A program made the translations under genes and the position numbers. A stretch of DNA of 64,000 bases from CAVPWP01 sp050789285 (lineage in GTDB: Bacteria > Pseudomonadota > Alphaproteobacteria > Rhodobacterales > Rhodobacteraceae). The stretch is from NCBI RefSeq assembly GCF_050789285.1, contig NZ_JBOUVX010000001.1:558001-622000 (forward strand), in the 5' to 3' direction. The notes under the pieces are model-generated. The model saw only the letters and a list, made by a program, of their open reading frames with translations. It did no database searches and was not told where the DNA came from. Shown here in pieces: positions 8,063 through 17,180 of this stretch. Each line of letters begins with the position of its first letter. Position 1 is the stretch's first letter.

Positions 8063-9486
8063 ACGTATTGGCAGGCGTCAAAGGACTTTACATGAACGCG
8101 ACGAAGCTTCCGACCGAGATGGGGCCGATTCACTTCGTGGGAATCGGCGGCATCGGGATGTCGGGCATCGCCGAGGTGCTGCTGAACCACGGCTACCGCG
8201 TGCAGGGCTCGGACCTAAAGGCCAGCCCGATCACCGAGCGGCTGGAAACCCTGGGCGCCACGGTCTTTGTCGGCCAGACGGCCGAGAACCTTGCCGATGC
8301 CGAGGTGGTCGTCATCTCGTCGGCGATCAAGCCGGGCAACCCCGAGCTTGACGCGGCGCGCGCGCGCGGCCTTCCCGTGGTGCGCCGGGCCGAGATGCTG
8401 GCCGAACTGATGCGCCTGCGCTCGAACGTGGCGGTCGCCGGGACCCACGGCAAGACGACGACCACCACAATGGTCGCGACGCTTCTCGACGCGGGCGGCT
8501 TCGATCCGACCGTGGTCAACGGCGGGGTGATCCACGCCTATGGCTCGAACGCGCGGGTCGGGCAGGGCGAGTGGATGGTGGTCGAGGCCGACGAATCCGA
8601 CGGCACCTTCAACCGCCTGCCCGCCACGATCGCCGTCGTCACCAACATCGACCCCGAGCACATGGAGCACTGGGGCGATTTCGACCGCCTGCGGCAGGGC
8701 TTCCAGGACTTCGTGTCGAACATCCCGTTCTACGGTCTCGCGGTGTGCTGCACCGACCACCCCGAGGTGCAGGCCCTTGTCGGGCGCATCACCGACCGCC
8801 GGGTCGTGACCTTCGGCTTCAACGCCCAGGCCGACGTGCGCGCGGTCGACCTGCGCTATGAAAATGGCGTGGCGCATTTCGACATCGCGCTGGCGAACGA
8901 CGACATGGTGATCGAGGGCTGCACGCTGCCGATGCCGGGCGACCACAATGTCTCGAACGCGCTGGCCGCCGTCGCCGTGGCGCGCCACCTCGGCATGAAG
9001 GCGGCCGAGATCAAGGCCGCGCTGGCAAGCTTCCGGGGCGTGAACCGCCGCTTCACGAAAGTCGGCGAAGTCAACGGCGTGACGATCATCGACGACTACG
9101 GCCACCATCCGGTGGAAATCGCGGCCGTGCTGAAGGCCGCGCGCCAAGCCACGAAGGGCCGGGTCATCGCCGTGCACCAGCCGCACCGCTACACGCGCCT
9201 GTCCTCGCTCTTCGAGGATTTCTGCACCTGCTTCAACGAGGCCGACGTCGTCGCCATCGCCGAGGTCTATGCCGCCGGCGAAGACCCGATCCCCGGCGCC
9301 AGCCGCGACGATCTGGTCGCGGGCCTGATCCGTCATGGCCATCGACACGCGCGCGCGATCGTGTCCGAGGACGACCTCGAGCGTCTGGTGCGCGAACAGG
9401 CGGGCGAGGGCGACATGGTGATCTGCCTTGGCGCCGGCACGATCAGCGCCTGGGCCCGCAACCTGCCCGAGCGGCTGAAGGGATGA
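8059..9486 (+). CDS. murC: UDP-N-acetylmuramate--L-alanine ligase
   Basis: MurC adds L-Ala to UDP-MurNAc, the first amino acid step. The start at 8059 overlaps the murG stop by four bases. An internal ATG at 8092 (MNATKLP) would also leave all domains intact and resembles some relatives, so the first 11 residues are uncertain. HFVGIGGIGMSG is the UDP-binding loop, and AGTHGKTTTT (127-136) is the ATP loop. EADESDGTF, NIDPEHMEHW and DDYGHHPVEI are standard MurC signatures. Length 475 is normal. Confidence 0.96.
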   Translation: MNVLAGVKGLYMNATKLPTEMGPIHFVGIGGIGMSGIAEVLLNHGYRVQGSDLKASPITERLETLGATVFVGQTAENLADAEVVVISSAIKPGNPELDAARARGLPVVRRAEMLAELMRLRSNVAVAGTHGKTTTTTMVATLLDAGGFDPTVVNGGVIHAYGSNARVGQGEWMVVEADESDGTFNRLPATIAVVTNIDPEHMEHWGDFDRLRQGFQDFVSNIPFYGLAVCCTDHPEVQALVGRITDRRVVTFGFNAQADVRAVDLRYENGVAHFDIALANDDMVIEGCTLPMPGDHNVSNALAAVAVARHLGMKAAEIKAALASFRGVNRRFTKVGEVNGVTIIDDYGHHPVEIAAVLKAARQATKGRVIAVHQPHRYTRLSSLFEDFCTCFNEADVVAIAEVYAAGEDPIPGASRDDLVAGLIRHGHRHARAIVSEDDLERLVREQAGEGDMVICLGAGTISAWARNLPERLKG

Positions 9487-9755
9487 GCCTGTCGCTGACC
9501 CTTGGCTGCCTCTGGGTGATCGCCTCGGCGATCACCGCGATGCTGCCGATGCGCCTTCAGTACGCGCCGGGGGTCGTCCTGCTTCTGGCCGCGCCGGTCC
9601 TTCTGATCCTCTTGGGGATCGAGCATGGCCTGCTTTGGGCCGGGATCGGGCTGTTCGCTTTTGTCTCGATGTTCCGCAATCCGCTGATCTATCTGGGGAA
9701 AAAGGCGCTGGGCCTGCCCGTGCCGCCGCCGCCGGGAAGCGAGGATCGGGCATGA
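9483..9755 (+). CDS. DUF2484 family membrane protein, first copy
   Basis: A 90-residue protein with three hydrophobic stretches (about 3-23, 27-45 and 49-65) and a short polar tail. I place it in DUF2484, a family I know from rhodobacteria at this position between murC and murB. No biochemical function is known to me. It overlaps murC by ATGA on one side and the second copy by ATGA on the other, so it is co-translated with cell-wall genes. An accessory role in peptidoglycan synthesis or division is only inferred from position. Confidence 0.75.
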   Translation: MSLSLTLGCLWVIASAITAMLPMRLQYAPGVVLLLAAPVLLILLGIEHGLLWAGIGLFAFVSMFRNPLIYLGKKALGLPVPPPPGSEDRA

Positions 9756-10009
9756 CCGCGCCGGTGGTCCTTGGCCTTGTCTGGCTTGTTCTGGCGAACG
9801 TGATCGGCATGTTTCCGTCGCGCCACCAGCACTGGCCCGCGGCCTATGGGCTGATCGCGGTGGGCATCCCGCTTCTGGGCTGGATCACCTATCTTTCGGG
9901 GCCCTGGGTCGGGCTGATCTTCCTTGCCGCGGGCGCGTCGGTCCTGCGCTGGCCGGTGCGGTACCTGCTGCGCTGGCTGCGCACGGCCGTCCTGCGGAGC
10001 GAGGGATGA
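9752..10009 (+). CDS. DUF2484 family membrane protein, second copy
   Basis: An 85-residue protein starting at the ATG at 9752, which overlaps the previous stop (ATGA). The frame is open further upstream, but that part is the shadow of the first copy. It has the same pattern as its neighbour: hydrophobic segment with a conserved W near the start (LVWLVLAN), a P-S/M-R turn, then two more hydrophobic segments and a basic tail (LLRWLRTAVLR). The two copies look like a tandem duplication that has diverged. The stop overlaps murB as ATGA. Confidence 0.72.
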   Translation: MTAPVVLGLVWLVLANVIGMFPSRHQHWPAAYGLIAVGIPLLGWITYLSGPWVGLIFLAAGASVLRWPVRYLLRWLRTAVLRSEG

Positions 10010-10938
10010 TCCCGACACCGCGCGGCACGCTGACCGCGAACCGCCCGCTGGCCGACCTGACCTGGCTGCGCGTCGGCGGGCCGGCGGACTGGCTGTTTCA
10101 GCCCGCCGACCTGGACGACCTTGCCGCCTTCCTGCGCGATCTCGACCCCGGGGTGTCGGTCTTCCCCATGGGGGTCGGGTCGAACCTCATCGTGCGCGAC
10201 GGGGGCATCCGCGGCGTCGTGGTGCGGCTTGGACGCGGCTTCAACGCGGTCGGCATCGACGGCGCGCGGGTCACCGCCGGGGCGGCGGCCCTGGACGCGC
10301 ATGTTGCGCGGAACGCCGCCCAGGCCGGGATCGACCTGACCTTCCTGCGCACGATCCCGGGCGCGATCGGCGGGGCGGTGCGGATGAACGCGGGCTGCTA
10401 TGGCAGCTACGTGGCCGATCACTTCGTCGGCGCGACGGCGGTGACCCGGGCCGGCCAGGTGGTGACGCTGACTCATGCCGACATGGGGTTCGCCTATCGC
10501 CAGACGCAGGTGCCGCCCGACACGATCATCGTGTCGGCGACCTTCGAAGGGCCGCGGGGCGCGCCTGCGGAACTTGAGGAGAAGATGGCCGCGCAACTGG
10601 CCAAGCGCGACGCCACGCAGCCCACGAAGGACCGCACGGCGGGGTCCACCTTCCGCAATCCGGCGGGGTTTTCCTCGACCGGGCGTGCCGACGACACGCA
10701 CGAACTGAAGGCCTGGAAGCTGATCCAGCAGGCCGGGATGCAAGGGGTTGCGCTGGGCGGTGCGGTCATGAACCCGATGCACGCCAACTTCCTGACGAAC
10801 ACCGGCGCGGCCACCGCGGCCGAGCTTGAGGCGCTGGGCGAGAAGGTCCGCGAAAAGGTATTCCAAAACAGTGGAATATCGCTAGAATGGGAAATCATGA
10901 GGGTCGGCGAACCGGCCCCGTCTGAGGCAGAACGATAA
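10006..10938 (+). CDS. murB: UDP-N-acetylenolpyruvoylglucosamine reductase
   Basis: MurB is the FAD-dependent cytoplasmic enzyme that reduces UDP-GlcNAc-enolpyruvate to UDP-MurNAc with NADPH. At 310 residues it fits the shorter bacterial type. Visible are VGGPADW, GSNLIVRDGG for FAD, PGAIGGAVRMNAGCYG, and the catalytic Ser region AGSTFRNP near residue 210. The start overlaps the preceding gene by four bases. A hairpin follows before ddl. Confidence 0.96.
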   Translation: MIPTPRGTLTANRPLADLTWLRVGGPADWLFQPADLDDLAAFLRDLDPGVSVFPMGVGSNLIVRDGGIRGVVVRLGRGFNAVGIDGARVTAGAAALDAHVARNAAQAGIDLTFLRTIPGAIGGAVRMNAGCYGSYVADHFVGATAVTRAGQVVTLTHADMGFAYRQTQVPPDTIIVSATFEGPRGAPAELEEKMAAQLAKRDATQPTKDRTAGSTFRNPAGFSSTGRADDTHELKAWKLIQQAGMQGVALGGAVMNPMHANFLTNTGAATAAELEALGEKVREKVFQNSGISLEWEIMRVGEPAPSEAER

Positions 10939-10940
10939 CA

Positions 10941-10956
10941 GGCCGGAAAACCGGCC
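10941..10956 (+). other. stem-loop between murB and ddl
   Basis: GGCCGG-AAAA-CCGGCC is a perfect 6-bp stem with an AAAA loop directly after the murB stop. No T-run follows, so it is not a classical terminator. It could tune message stability or readthrough into ddl. Confidence 0.4.
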
Positions 10957-10974
10957 CCAGAGGCACGAGCGGGC

Positions 10975-11889
10975 ATGTCAAGCAAGACATCCCCGAAGGT
11001 GGCGGTACTGATGGGCGGACCCTCGGCCGAGCGCGAGGTGTCGCTGTCTTCCGGGCGTGAATGCGCCGCCGCTTTGCGGGCGACAGGATACGAGGTGGTA
11101 GAGGTCGACGCAGGTCCCGACCTGTGCCGGCGCATGTCCGACCTTTCCCCCGACGTCGCCTTCAACGCCCTGCACGGCCGCTGGGGCGAGGATGGCTGCG
11201 TCCAGGGCCTTCTGGAGTGGCTGCGCATTCCCTACACCCATTCGGGCGTGCTGGCCTCGGCGCTGGCGATGGACAAGCAGCGCTCGAAGGCGGCCTACCG
11301 CGCCGAGGGACTGCCGGTGGTCGACGGCCGTCTGGCCTGCAAGGCCGAGGTGACGGCGCGCCACGTCCTGCCGCCGCCTTATGTCGTGAAGCCCAACAAC
11401 GAAGGCTCGTCCGTGGGCGTCTATATCGTCCACGAGGCCGCGAACGCGCCGCCCCAGCTTGACGAGGCGATGCCAGATGTCGTGATGGTCGAGGCCTACG
11501 CCCCCGGGCGCGAGCTGACCACGACGGTGATGGGCGACCGGGCGCTGGCGGTGACCGACATCCTGACCGACGGCTGGTACGACTATCACGCCAAGTACGC
11601 GCCGGGCGGTTCGCGCCACGTGGTCCCCGCGCAGATCCCGGCCGAGGTCGAGGCGGCCTGCCTGGACTTCGCGCTGCGCGCGCACCGCGCTCTGGGCTGC
11701 CGGGGTGTCAGCCGCACCGACTTTCGCTGGGACGAAACCCGGGGGCTCGACGGTCTGATCCTTCTCGAGACGAACACCCAGCCGGGCATGACGCCCACCT
11801 CGCTTGCCCCCGAGCAGGCGGCGCATGCCGGCATCGCCTTCCCCGAGCTTTGCCGCTGGATCGTGGAGGACGCCTCGTGCAATCGCTGA
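10975..11889 (+). CDS. ddl: D-alanine--D-alanine ligase
   Basis: ATP-grasp enzyme joining two D-alanines for MurF. It is 304 residues, the short DdlB-like form found in dcw clusters. VLMGGPSAEREVSLSSG is the N-terminal signature, followed by NALHGRWGEDG, PYTHSGVLASALAMDK, and the ATP-grasp segment KPNNEGSSVGV. The C-terminal LLETNTQPGMTPTSL carries metal ligands. The 3' end overlaps ftsQ by 13 bases. Confidence 0.96.
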   Translation: MSSKTSPKVAVLMGGPSAEREVSLSSGRECAAALRATGYEVVEVDAGPDLCRRMSDLSPDVAFNALHGRWGEDGCVQGLLEWLRIPYTHSGVLASALAMDKQRSKAAYRAEGLPVVDGRLACKAEVTARHVLPPPYVVKPNNEGSSVGVYIVHEAANAPPQLDEAMPDVVMVEAYAPGRELTTTVMGDRALAVTDILTDGWYDYHAKYAPGGSRHVVPAQIPAEVEAACLDFALRAHRALGCRGVSRTDFRWDETRGLDGLILLETNTQPGMTPTSLAPEQAAHAGIAFPELCRWIVEDASCNR

Positions 11890-12749
11890 TGCCGCCGCGC
11901 CGCGACCCGGCCCCGTCGCGCCTGGCCTACCGGATGCATCGGATGATGCTGACGCCGGGCTTCCGGCGGTTCCTGCGCTATGGTCTGCCGTCCGCCGTCC
12001 TTGCGATCGCGGTGGGCGGCTACCTTGCGGACGAGACGCGCCGCCTCGACCTTGTGGCCGGGGTCGAGGATCTGCGCCGACAGATCGCCGAGCGGCCCGA
12101 GTTCATGGTGCGCCTCATGGTGGTCGAGGGGGCCTCGATCCCCGTCACCGACGCGATCCGCGCGGTGGTCGAGGTCGAGTTTCCGGTATCGTCCTTCGAC
12201 ATCGACCTGGCCGATCTTCAGGCCCAGATCGCCGCGCTCGAGGCGGTCGAAAGCGTGAAGGTGCAGGTGCGTTCGGGCGGCGAACTTGCGATCGAGGTGG
12301 TCGAGCGCGTCCCGGTCGCGCTGTGGCGCGACGGCGGAACGCTGCGGATGATCGACGCCGCCGGCAAGCGCGTCGCCACGATCGAACGGCGCACCGACCG
12401 GCCCGACCTGCCGTTGCTTGCAGGCCCCGGCGCCGAGCGTGCCGTGCCCGAGGCACAAGCGCTTCTGGCCGCGGCCGCGCCGATCTCGTCGCGCGTGCGG
12501 GGACTTCTGCGCGTGGGCGAGCGACGCTGGGACCTTGTGCTTGACCGCGACCAGCGCGTGCTTCTCCCCGAGACCGGCGCGGTGGCGGCGCTTGAGCGGG
12601 TGATCGCGCTGGACGAAGCGCAGGACCTTTTCGCGCGCGACATCTCGCTGGTGGACATGCGCAACCCCGGCCGGCCGACGGTGCGGGTGACGCCCGCGGG
12701 TATCGCCGCGCTGGGCCAGATCAACGGACAGACTGTTGGAGCGGACTGA
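11877..12749 (+). CDS. ftsQ: cell division protein FtsQ
   Basis: Divisome membrane protein that links early and late division proteins in the periplasm. I set the start at GTG 11877 because GGAGG at 11865-11869 lies seven bases upstream. A longer frame from ATG 11850 would have no such site and would run deeper into ddl. The 290-residue product has a basic N-terminus, one membrane segment at about 34-54 (PSAVLAIAVGGYLA), a POTRA-like region starting near the MVVEGAS segment, and a beta domain. ftsA follows three bases after the stop. Confidence 0.9.
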   Translation: MQSLMPPRRDPAPSRLAYRMHRMMLTPGFRRFLRYGLPSAVLAIAVGGYLADETRRLDLVAGVEDLRRQIAERPEFMVRLMVVEGASIPVTDAIRAVVEVEFPVSSFDIDLADLQAQIAALEAVESVKVQVRSGGELAIEVVERVPVALWRDGGTLRMIDAAGKRVATIERRTDRPDLPLLAGPGAERAVPEAQALLAAAAPISSRVRGLLRVGERRWDLVLDRDQRVLLPETGAVAALERVIALDEAQDLFARDISLVDMRNPGRPTVRVTPAGIAALGQINGQTVGAD

Positions 12750-12752
12750 GAC

Positions 12753-14087
12753 ATGAGCGACCTCTATCAGACCCAGCGTGCCATGCGGTCGATGCGCCAG
12801 GCCGCGCTGCAGCGCGGGGTGGTCGCGATCCTCGATATCGGAACCTCGAAGATCGCCTGCCTGATCCTGCGCTTCGACGGCCCGCCGCGGTTCGTCGAAG
12901 AGGACGGCGTGGGCTCGATGGCCGGGCAGTCGTCGTTCCGGGTGATCGGGGCGGCCACGACGCGGTCGCGCGGGGTCGAACTGGGAGAGACCTGCGCCCT
13001 GCACGAAACCGAGCGCGCGATCCGCACGGTGGTGCAGGCGGCGCAGAAGATGGCAAACGTCCGGGTCGATCACGTGATCGCCTGCATCGCCGGCGGGCAC
13101 CCGCGCAGCTATGGCCTTGCCGGCGAGATCGAGCTTGGCGACGGCCCGGTGACCGAACACGACATCGCCCGGGTGCTGGCCTCCTGCGAGGTGCCCGACA
13201 TCGGCGAGGGGCGGCAGGTGCTGCATGCCCAGCCGGTGAACTTCGCCATCGACCACCGCACCGGGCTGATCGACCCGCGCGGACAGGTCGGCAATCGCCT
13301 GGCCTGCGACATGCACATGCTGACGATCGACCATGCGGTGATCGAGAACCTGCTTTACTGCCTCAAGCGCTGCGATCTGGAGCTCGCCGGGGTGGCGAAT
13401 TCGTCCTATGTCGCGGGCATCTCGAGCCTTGTGGAGGACGAGCAGGAACTGGGCGCGGCCTGCATCGACATGGGCGGCGGGGCGACCGGCATCTCGATCT
13501 TCATCAAGAAGCACATGATCTACGCCGACACCGTGCGGCTGGGCGGCGACCATGTCACCCAGGACATCTCGAAGGGGCTGCGCGTGCCGCTGGCCGTGGC
13601 CGAGCGCATCAAGACCTTCCACGGCGGCGTCGTCGCCACCGGCATCGACGACCGCGACATGATCGAGATCGGCGGCGACAGCGGCGATTGGGAAAAGGAC
13701 CGCCGCACGGTCAGCCGTGCGGAACTGATCGGCATCATGCGCCCACGCGTCGAGGAGATCCTCGAAGAGGTGCGCGAGCGGCTTGACGCGGCCGGCTTCG
13801 AGCATCTGCCAAGCCAGCAGATCGTCCTGACGGGGGGCGGAAGCCAGATCCCGGGCCTTGACGGTCTGGCGCCCAAGCTCTTGGGCCAGCAGGTGAGAAT
13901 CGGCCGCCCGCTTCGGGTGCAGGGGCTGCCGCAGGCGACCACGGGGGCGGCCTTTTCCAGCGCTGTGGGGTTGTGTCTTTTCGCGGCGCACCCGCAAGAC
14001 GAGTGGTGGGACTTCGAGATTCCGAGCGAGCGTTATCCGGCCAGAAGTTTTCGGCGGGCGGTAAAATGGTTCAAAGACAACTGGTAA
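12753..14087 (+). CDS. ftsA: cell division protein FtsA
   Basis: Actin-like ATPase that tethers FtsZ to the membrane. It is 444 residues, slightly longer than E. coli FtsA. ILDIGTSKIACLI is the phosphate-1 loop, CIDMGGGATGISIF is the second, and VLTGGGSQIPGL is the adenosine-binding motif. The C-terminus is rich in Arg/Lys and aromatic residues (SFRRAVKWFKDNW), which fits the membrane-targeting amphipathic helix. It begins three bases after ftsQ and is followed by a 199-base gap before ftsZ. Confidence 0.95.
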   Translation: MSDLYQTQRAMRSMRQAALQRGVVAILDIGTSKIACLILRFDGPPRFVEEDGVGSMAGQSSFRVIGAATTRSRGVELGETCALHETERAIRTVVQAAQKMANVRVDHVIACIAGGHPRSYGLAGEIELGDGPVTEHDIARVLASCEVPDIGEGRQVLHAQPVNFAIDHRTGLIDPRGQVGNRLACDMHMLTIDHAVIENLLYCLKRCDLELAGVANSSYVAGISSLVEDEQELGAACIDMGGGATGISIFIKKHMIYADTVRLGGDHVTQDISKGLRVPLAVAERIKTFHGGVVATGIDDRDMIEIGGDSGDWEKDRRTVSRAELIGIMRPRVEEILEEVRERLDAAGFEHLPSQQIVLTGGGSQIPGLDGLAPKLLGQQVRIGRPLRVQGLPQATTGAAFSSAVGLCLFAAHPQDEWWDFEIPSERYPARSFRRAVKWFKDNW

Positions 14088-14286
14088 CAACTACATCTTC
14101 ACACGCGCGCGAAATCCCGCTGATTGCGGGCTCGATACCCCAATATTTTGTGGCAAAATCGCACATTTTTCGTGACCTCGGGGGCCTCAATGGCTAAATT
14201 GCCCGACAATCAGGACAGTTGGCCCCTTTATCGGGCCCCATCATTCGCCCTGGCGGGGGCGACAACGACAGCAGGCGGACAGATCG
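14088..14286 (+). promoter_or_regulatory. ftsA-ftsZ intergenic region
   Basis: This 199-base gap is the longest inside the second half of the cluster. CCCGC-TGATT-GCGGG at 14116-14130 is a short stem-loop, followed by an AT-rich stretch (about 14140-14170) unusual for this genome. An ftsZ promoter here would be normal for alphaproteobacteria, where ftsZ is separately controlled. I see no GANTC site and no clear CtrA box (TTAA-N7-TTAA). Confidence 0.4.
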
Positions 14287-15915
14287 ATGACATTGACCTT
14301 GACCATCCCTCAGAATGACGAGCTGAAGCCCCGCATCACGGTCTTCGGCGTCGGTGGCGCGGGCGGCAACGCCGTCAACAACATGATCGAGAAGCGGCTC
14401 GAGGGTGTCGAGTTCGTGGTGGCGAACACCGATGCCCAGGCGCTGGCGCAGTCGTCTGCGCCGGTGAAGATCCAGATGGGCGTGCGCGTCACCGAGGGTC
14501 TGGGCGCTGGAGCGCGTCCAACGGTGGGGGCCGCGGCGGCGGAAGAGACGATCGAGGAAATCGTCGACCAGCTGGCCGGGGCGCACATGTGCTTCATCAC
14601 CGCCGGCATGGGCGGCGGCACCGGCACGGGCGCCGCGCCGATCATCGCGCAGGCCGCGCGCGAGCTTGGCGTGCTGACGGTGGGCGTCGTGACCAAGCCC
14701 TTCCAGTTCGAGGGCGCAAAACGCATGCGCCAGGCCGAGGAAGGGGTCGAGGCGCTGCAGCGCATGGTCGACACGCTGATCATCATCCCCAACCAGAACC
14801 TGTTCCGGCTGGCGAACGAGAAGACCACCTTCACCGAGGCGTTCTCGCTGGCCGACGACGTGCTGTATCAGGGCGTCAAGGGCGTGACCGACCTGATGGT
14901 GCGCCCCGGCCTGATCAACCTCGACTTCGCCGACGTCCGCGCGGTGATGGACGAGATGGGCAAGGCGATGATGGGCACCGGCGAAGCCACGGGCGAGGAT
15001 CGCGCGATCCAGGCCGCCGAGAAGGCGATCGCCAACCCGCTTCTCGACGAGATCAGCCTGAAGGGCGCCAAGGGCGTGCTGATCAACATCACCGGCGGAT
15101 ACGACCTGACGCTGTTCGAACTGGACGAAGCCGCGAACCGCATCCGCGAGGAAGTCGACCCCGACGCCAACATCATCGTCGGTTCGACGCTTGACACCGA
15201 CATGGAGGGCATGATGCGGGTCAGCGTCGTCGCCACCGGCATCGACGCCAAGCCCGCCACGTCCGACGTGCCGTTGCCGCGCCGCTCGCTTGCCGAACCT
15301 CTCAAGCCCGTCGAGGCCGCGGTCGAGGAGACCGTCTCGGTCGCCCGCGGCGCAACCGAGGTCGAGATGGCCGATGACGACGCCGACGAGCCGTCGCTTT
15401 TCGACGACATCGCGCCCGAACCGGAGTACGAACCCCGGCACGAACCGCGCCCGGCCTTCCAGCCGGCCCCGCAGCAGGCCCCGGCGTTCCGGGCCGCAGC
15501 GGCGCGGACCGACTATGACGAGGACGATCTGCCGCCGCCGGCCTATCGGCACGAGACCGCGGTCCATGACCCCATGCCGCAGGAACCGGCCGCGCGTCCG
15601 CGCCCCGGAACGCCCACGCCCGAGGCGCTGGCCCGTCTCGAGGCCGCCGTGCGCCGGGCGCCGCAGCGCGATCCGGCCGAAGCCACCGAAGCGCCGCGCC
15701 GTGCGCCCGCTCCGGCCGAGGCGGAAAAGCCGCGCTTCGGCATCAACAGTCTGATCAACCGGATGACCGGTCATCCGGCCGAAAGCGCCGCGCCGCGGCC
15801 CGCGCCGACGGCCCGCAGGCAGCCTCCGGTGGTCAGCGCCGGCCAGGAAGACGAGATGTCGCCCGAGCAGGAGCGCATCGAGATTCCGGCCTTCCTGCGC
15901 CGCCAGGCGAACTGA
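14287..15915 (+). CDS. ftsZ: cell division protein FtsZ
   Basis: Tubulin-like GTPase that forms the division ring. The core has GVGGAGGNAVNNM, the tubulin signature GGGTGTGAAP, and the T7 loop region NLDFADVRAVMDEMG. At 542 residues it is much longer than E. coli FtsZ (383). The excess is a disordered linker of about 200 residues rich in Pro, Ala, Glu and Arg, beginning around residue 320. The last residues EIPAFLRRQAN are the conserved tail that binds FtsA and other partners. The gene ends the cluster before a strong terminator. Confidence 0.97.
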   Translation: MTLTLTIPQNDELKPRITVFGVGGAGGNAVNNMIEKRLEGVEFVVANTDAQALAQSSAPVKIQMGVRVTEGLGAGARPTVGAAAAEETIEEIVDQLAGAHMCFITAGMGGGTGTGAAPIIAQAARELGVLTVGVVTKPFQFEGAKRMRQAEEGVEALQRMVDTLIIIPNQNLFRLANEKTTFTEAFSLADDVLYQGVKGVTDLMVRPGLINLDFADVRAVMDEMGKAMMGTGEATGEDRAIQAAEKAIANPLLDEISLKGAKGVLINITGGYDLTLFELDEAANRIREEVDPDANIIVGSTLDTDMEGMMRVSVVATGIDAKPATSDVPLPRRSLAEPLKPVEAAVEETVSVARGATEVEMADDDADEPSLFDDIAPEPEYEPRHEPRPAFQPAPQQAPAFRAAAARTDYDEDDLPPPAYRHETAVHDPMPQEPAARPRPGTPTPEALARLEAAVRRAPQRDPAEATEAPRRAPAPAEAEKPRFGINSLINRMTGHPAESAAPRPAPTARRQPPVVSAGQEDEMSPEQERIEIPAFLRRQAN

Positions 15916-15940
15916 CGCCACGTCACAATTCCGTCACGAA

Positions 15941-15973
15941 GGGCCGGCCGCCGCCGGCCCTTTTCTTTTTTTT
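15941..15973 (+). terminator. rho-independent terminator after ftsZ
   Basis: GGGCCGGC (15941-15948) pairs with GCCGGCCC (15953-15960) across a 4-nt loop, followed directly by TTTTCTTTTTTTT. The stem starts about 25 bases after the ftsZ stop. It marks the end of the dcw transcript. Confidence 0.92.
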
Positions 15974-16142
15974 CCAATGGCTTGCAGTCGCCGCGCCGCA
16001 GAATAGGCAGTTTTCTGCCGATCCGTCGCGGCCGTGTTTCAGACCGTTACAAAGATTGAATTGAGTGTTTGTCCCCCGGTCCTTAGCTGAACATCGCAAG
16101 TGGCGCATCAGATGCCGCTCGAGCAGACATTGGGGATACACC

Positions 16143-17069
16143 GTGCAGACGACCTTGAAATCGCCGATCAGTTTCGTCGGAACCGGGCTTCATACTGGGC
16201 GGCCGGTGCGCATGACGATTCACCCGGCGTCGGCCGAATACGGGATCTGGTTCCGTCGCACCGACGTGTCAGGTCGCGACGCTATGATCCCCGCGCGATA
16301 CGATGCGGTGATCGCGTCCGAACTGTCGACGAAGCTGGCCAACGGCGCCGGTGTCGAGGTCTCGACGGTCGAGCACGTGATGGCCGCCTTGGCGGGAACC
16401 GGTGTCCATAACGCCCTGATCGAGATCGACGGGCCCGAGGTTCCGATCATGGACGGAAGCGCGGCCATCTTCGTCAAAGCGATCCTTGCCCGCGGGCTGC
16501 GGGCGCTCGACGCCCCGATCCGGGCGATCGAGGTCCTCAAGCCCGTCACCGTGACCCGCGGCGACGCCAGCGCCACGCTGCGCCCCGCCGAAGGCCTCGA
16601 GATGCGGTTCGAGATCGAATTCGACGACTCCGCGATCGGCCGCCAGGAAAAAGCACTCGACATGGCGAACGGCACCTTCGTGCACGAACTGTGCGACAGC
16701 CGCACCTTCTGCCGCAGCGCCGATGTCGATGCGATGCGCGCGCGCGGGCTGATCCTTGGCGGAACGCTGGACAACGCCGTCGTGGTCGATGGCGACGCGG
16801 TGCTGACGCCGGGCGGTCTGCGGCACGCCGACGAACCGGTGCGCCACAAGATGCTCGATGCGTTGGGCGATCTCGCGCTGGCCGGGGCCCCGCTTCTGGC
16901 GCGCTATGACGGCGAACGCGCCGGGCACGCGCTGACCAACCGGCTTCTGCACGCGCTTTTCGCGGACCCCGAGGCATTCCGCATGGTGGTGCTTGACGCA
17001 GACATGGCGGCGCGGCTTCCCGGCGCCGGCCTGACCCGTTCGGATGCGCCCGAAGTCCACGCGGCCTGA
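16143..17069 (+). CDS. lpxC: UDP-3-O-acyl-N-acetylglucosamine deacetylase
   Basis: Zinc enzyme of the committed step of lipid A synthesis. I chose GTG 16143, giving MQTTLKSPISF, the typical LpxC N-terminus, with a weak GGGGA upstream. A longer frame from 16065 would add a non-homologous, Arg-rich leader. The 308-residue product has the first zinc-binding His78 in VEHVMAAL, a TGLHTG segment, the HKMLDALGDLAL segment carrying the other zinc ligands (His and Asp), and AGHALTN with the active-site His. It stands alone between two intergenic regions, next to the dcw cluster as in many Gram-negatives. Confidence 0.96.
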   Translation: MQTTLKSPISFVGTGLHTGRPVRMTIHPASAEYGIWFRRTDVSGRDAMIPARYDAVIASELSTKLANGAGVEVSTVEHVMAALAGTGVHNALIEIDGPEVPIMDGSAAIFVKAILARGLRALDAPIRAIEVLKPVTVTRGDASATLRPAEGLEMRFEIEFDDSAIGRQEKALDMANGTFVHELCDSRTFCRSADVDAMRARGLILGGTLDNAVVVDGDAVLTPGGLRHADEPVRHKMLDALGDLALAGAPLLARYDGERAGHALTNRLLHALFADPEAFRMVVLDADMAARLPGAGLTRSDAPEVHAA

Positions 17070-17180
17070 CGCGCCCTTTCGTCGGCGACGCGGTGGTCGA
17101 TGGGCATTTTGCCCCCCGGAAATCTGTGTTAGGACGACCTTGGCCGTGCTTCGGCCCCCTCCGCGTCGAACCGGACAAAG

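Noticed and set aside
11850..11876. ATG 11850 as the ftsQ start
   Set aside because: GTG 11877 has GGAGG seven bases upstream and a more usual N-terminus.
14088..14286. CtrA box or GANTC site before ftsZ
   Set aside because: Neither TTAA-N7-TTAA nor GANTC was found in this gap.
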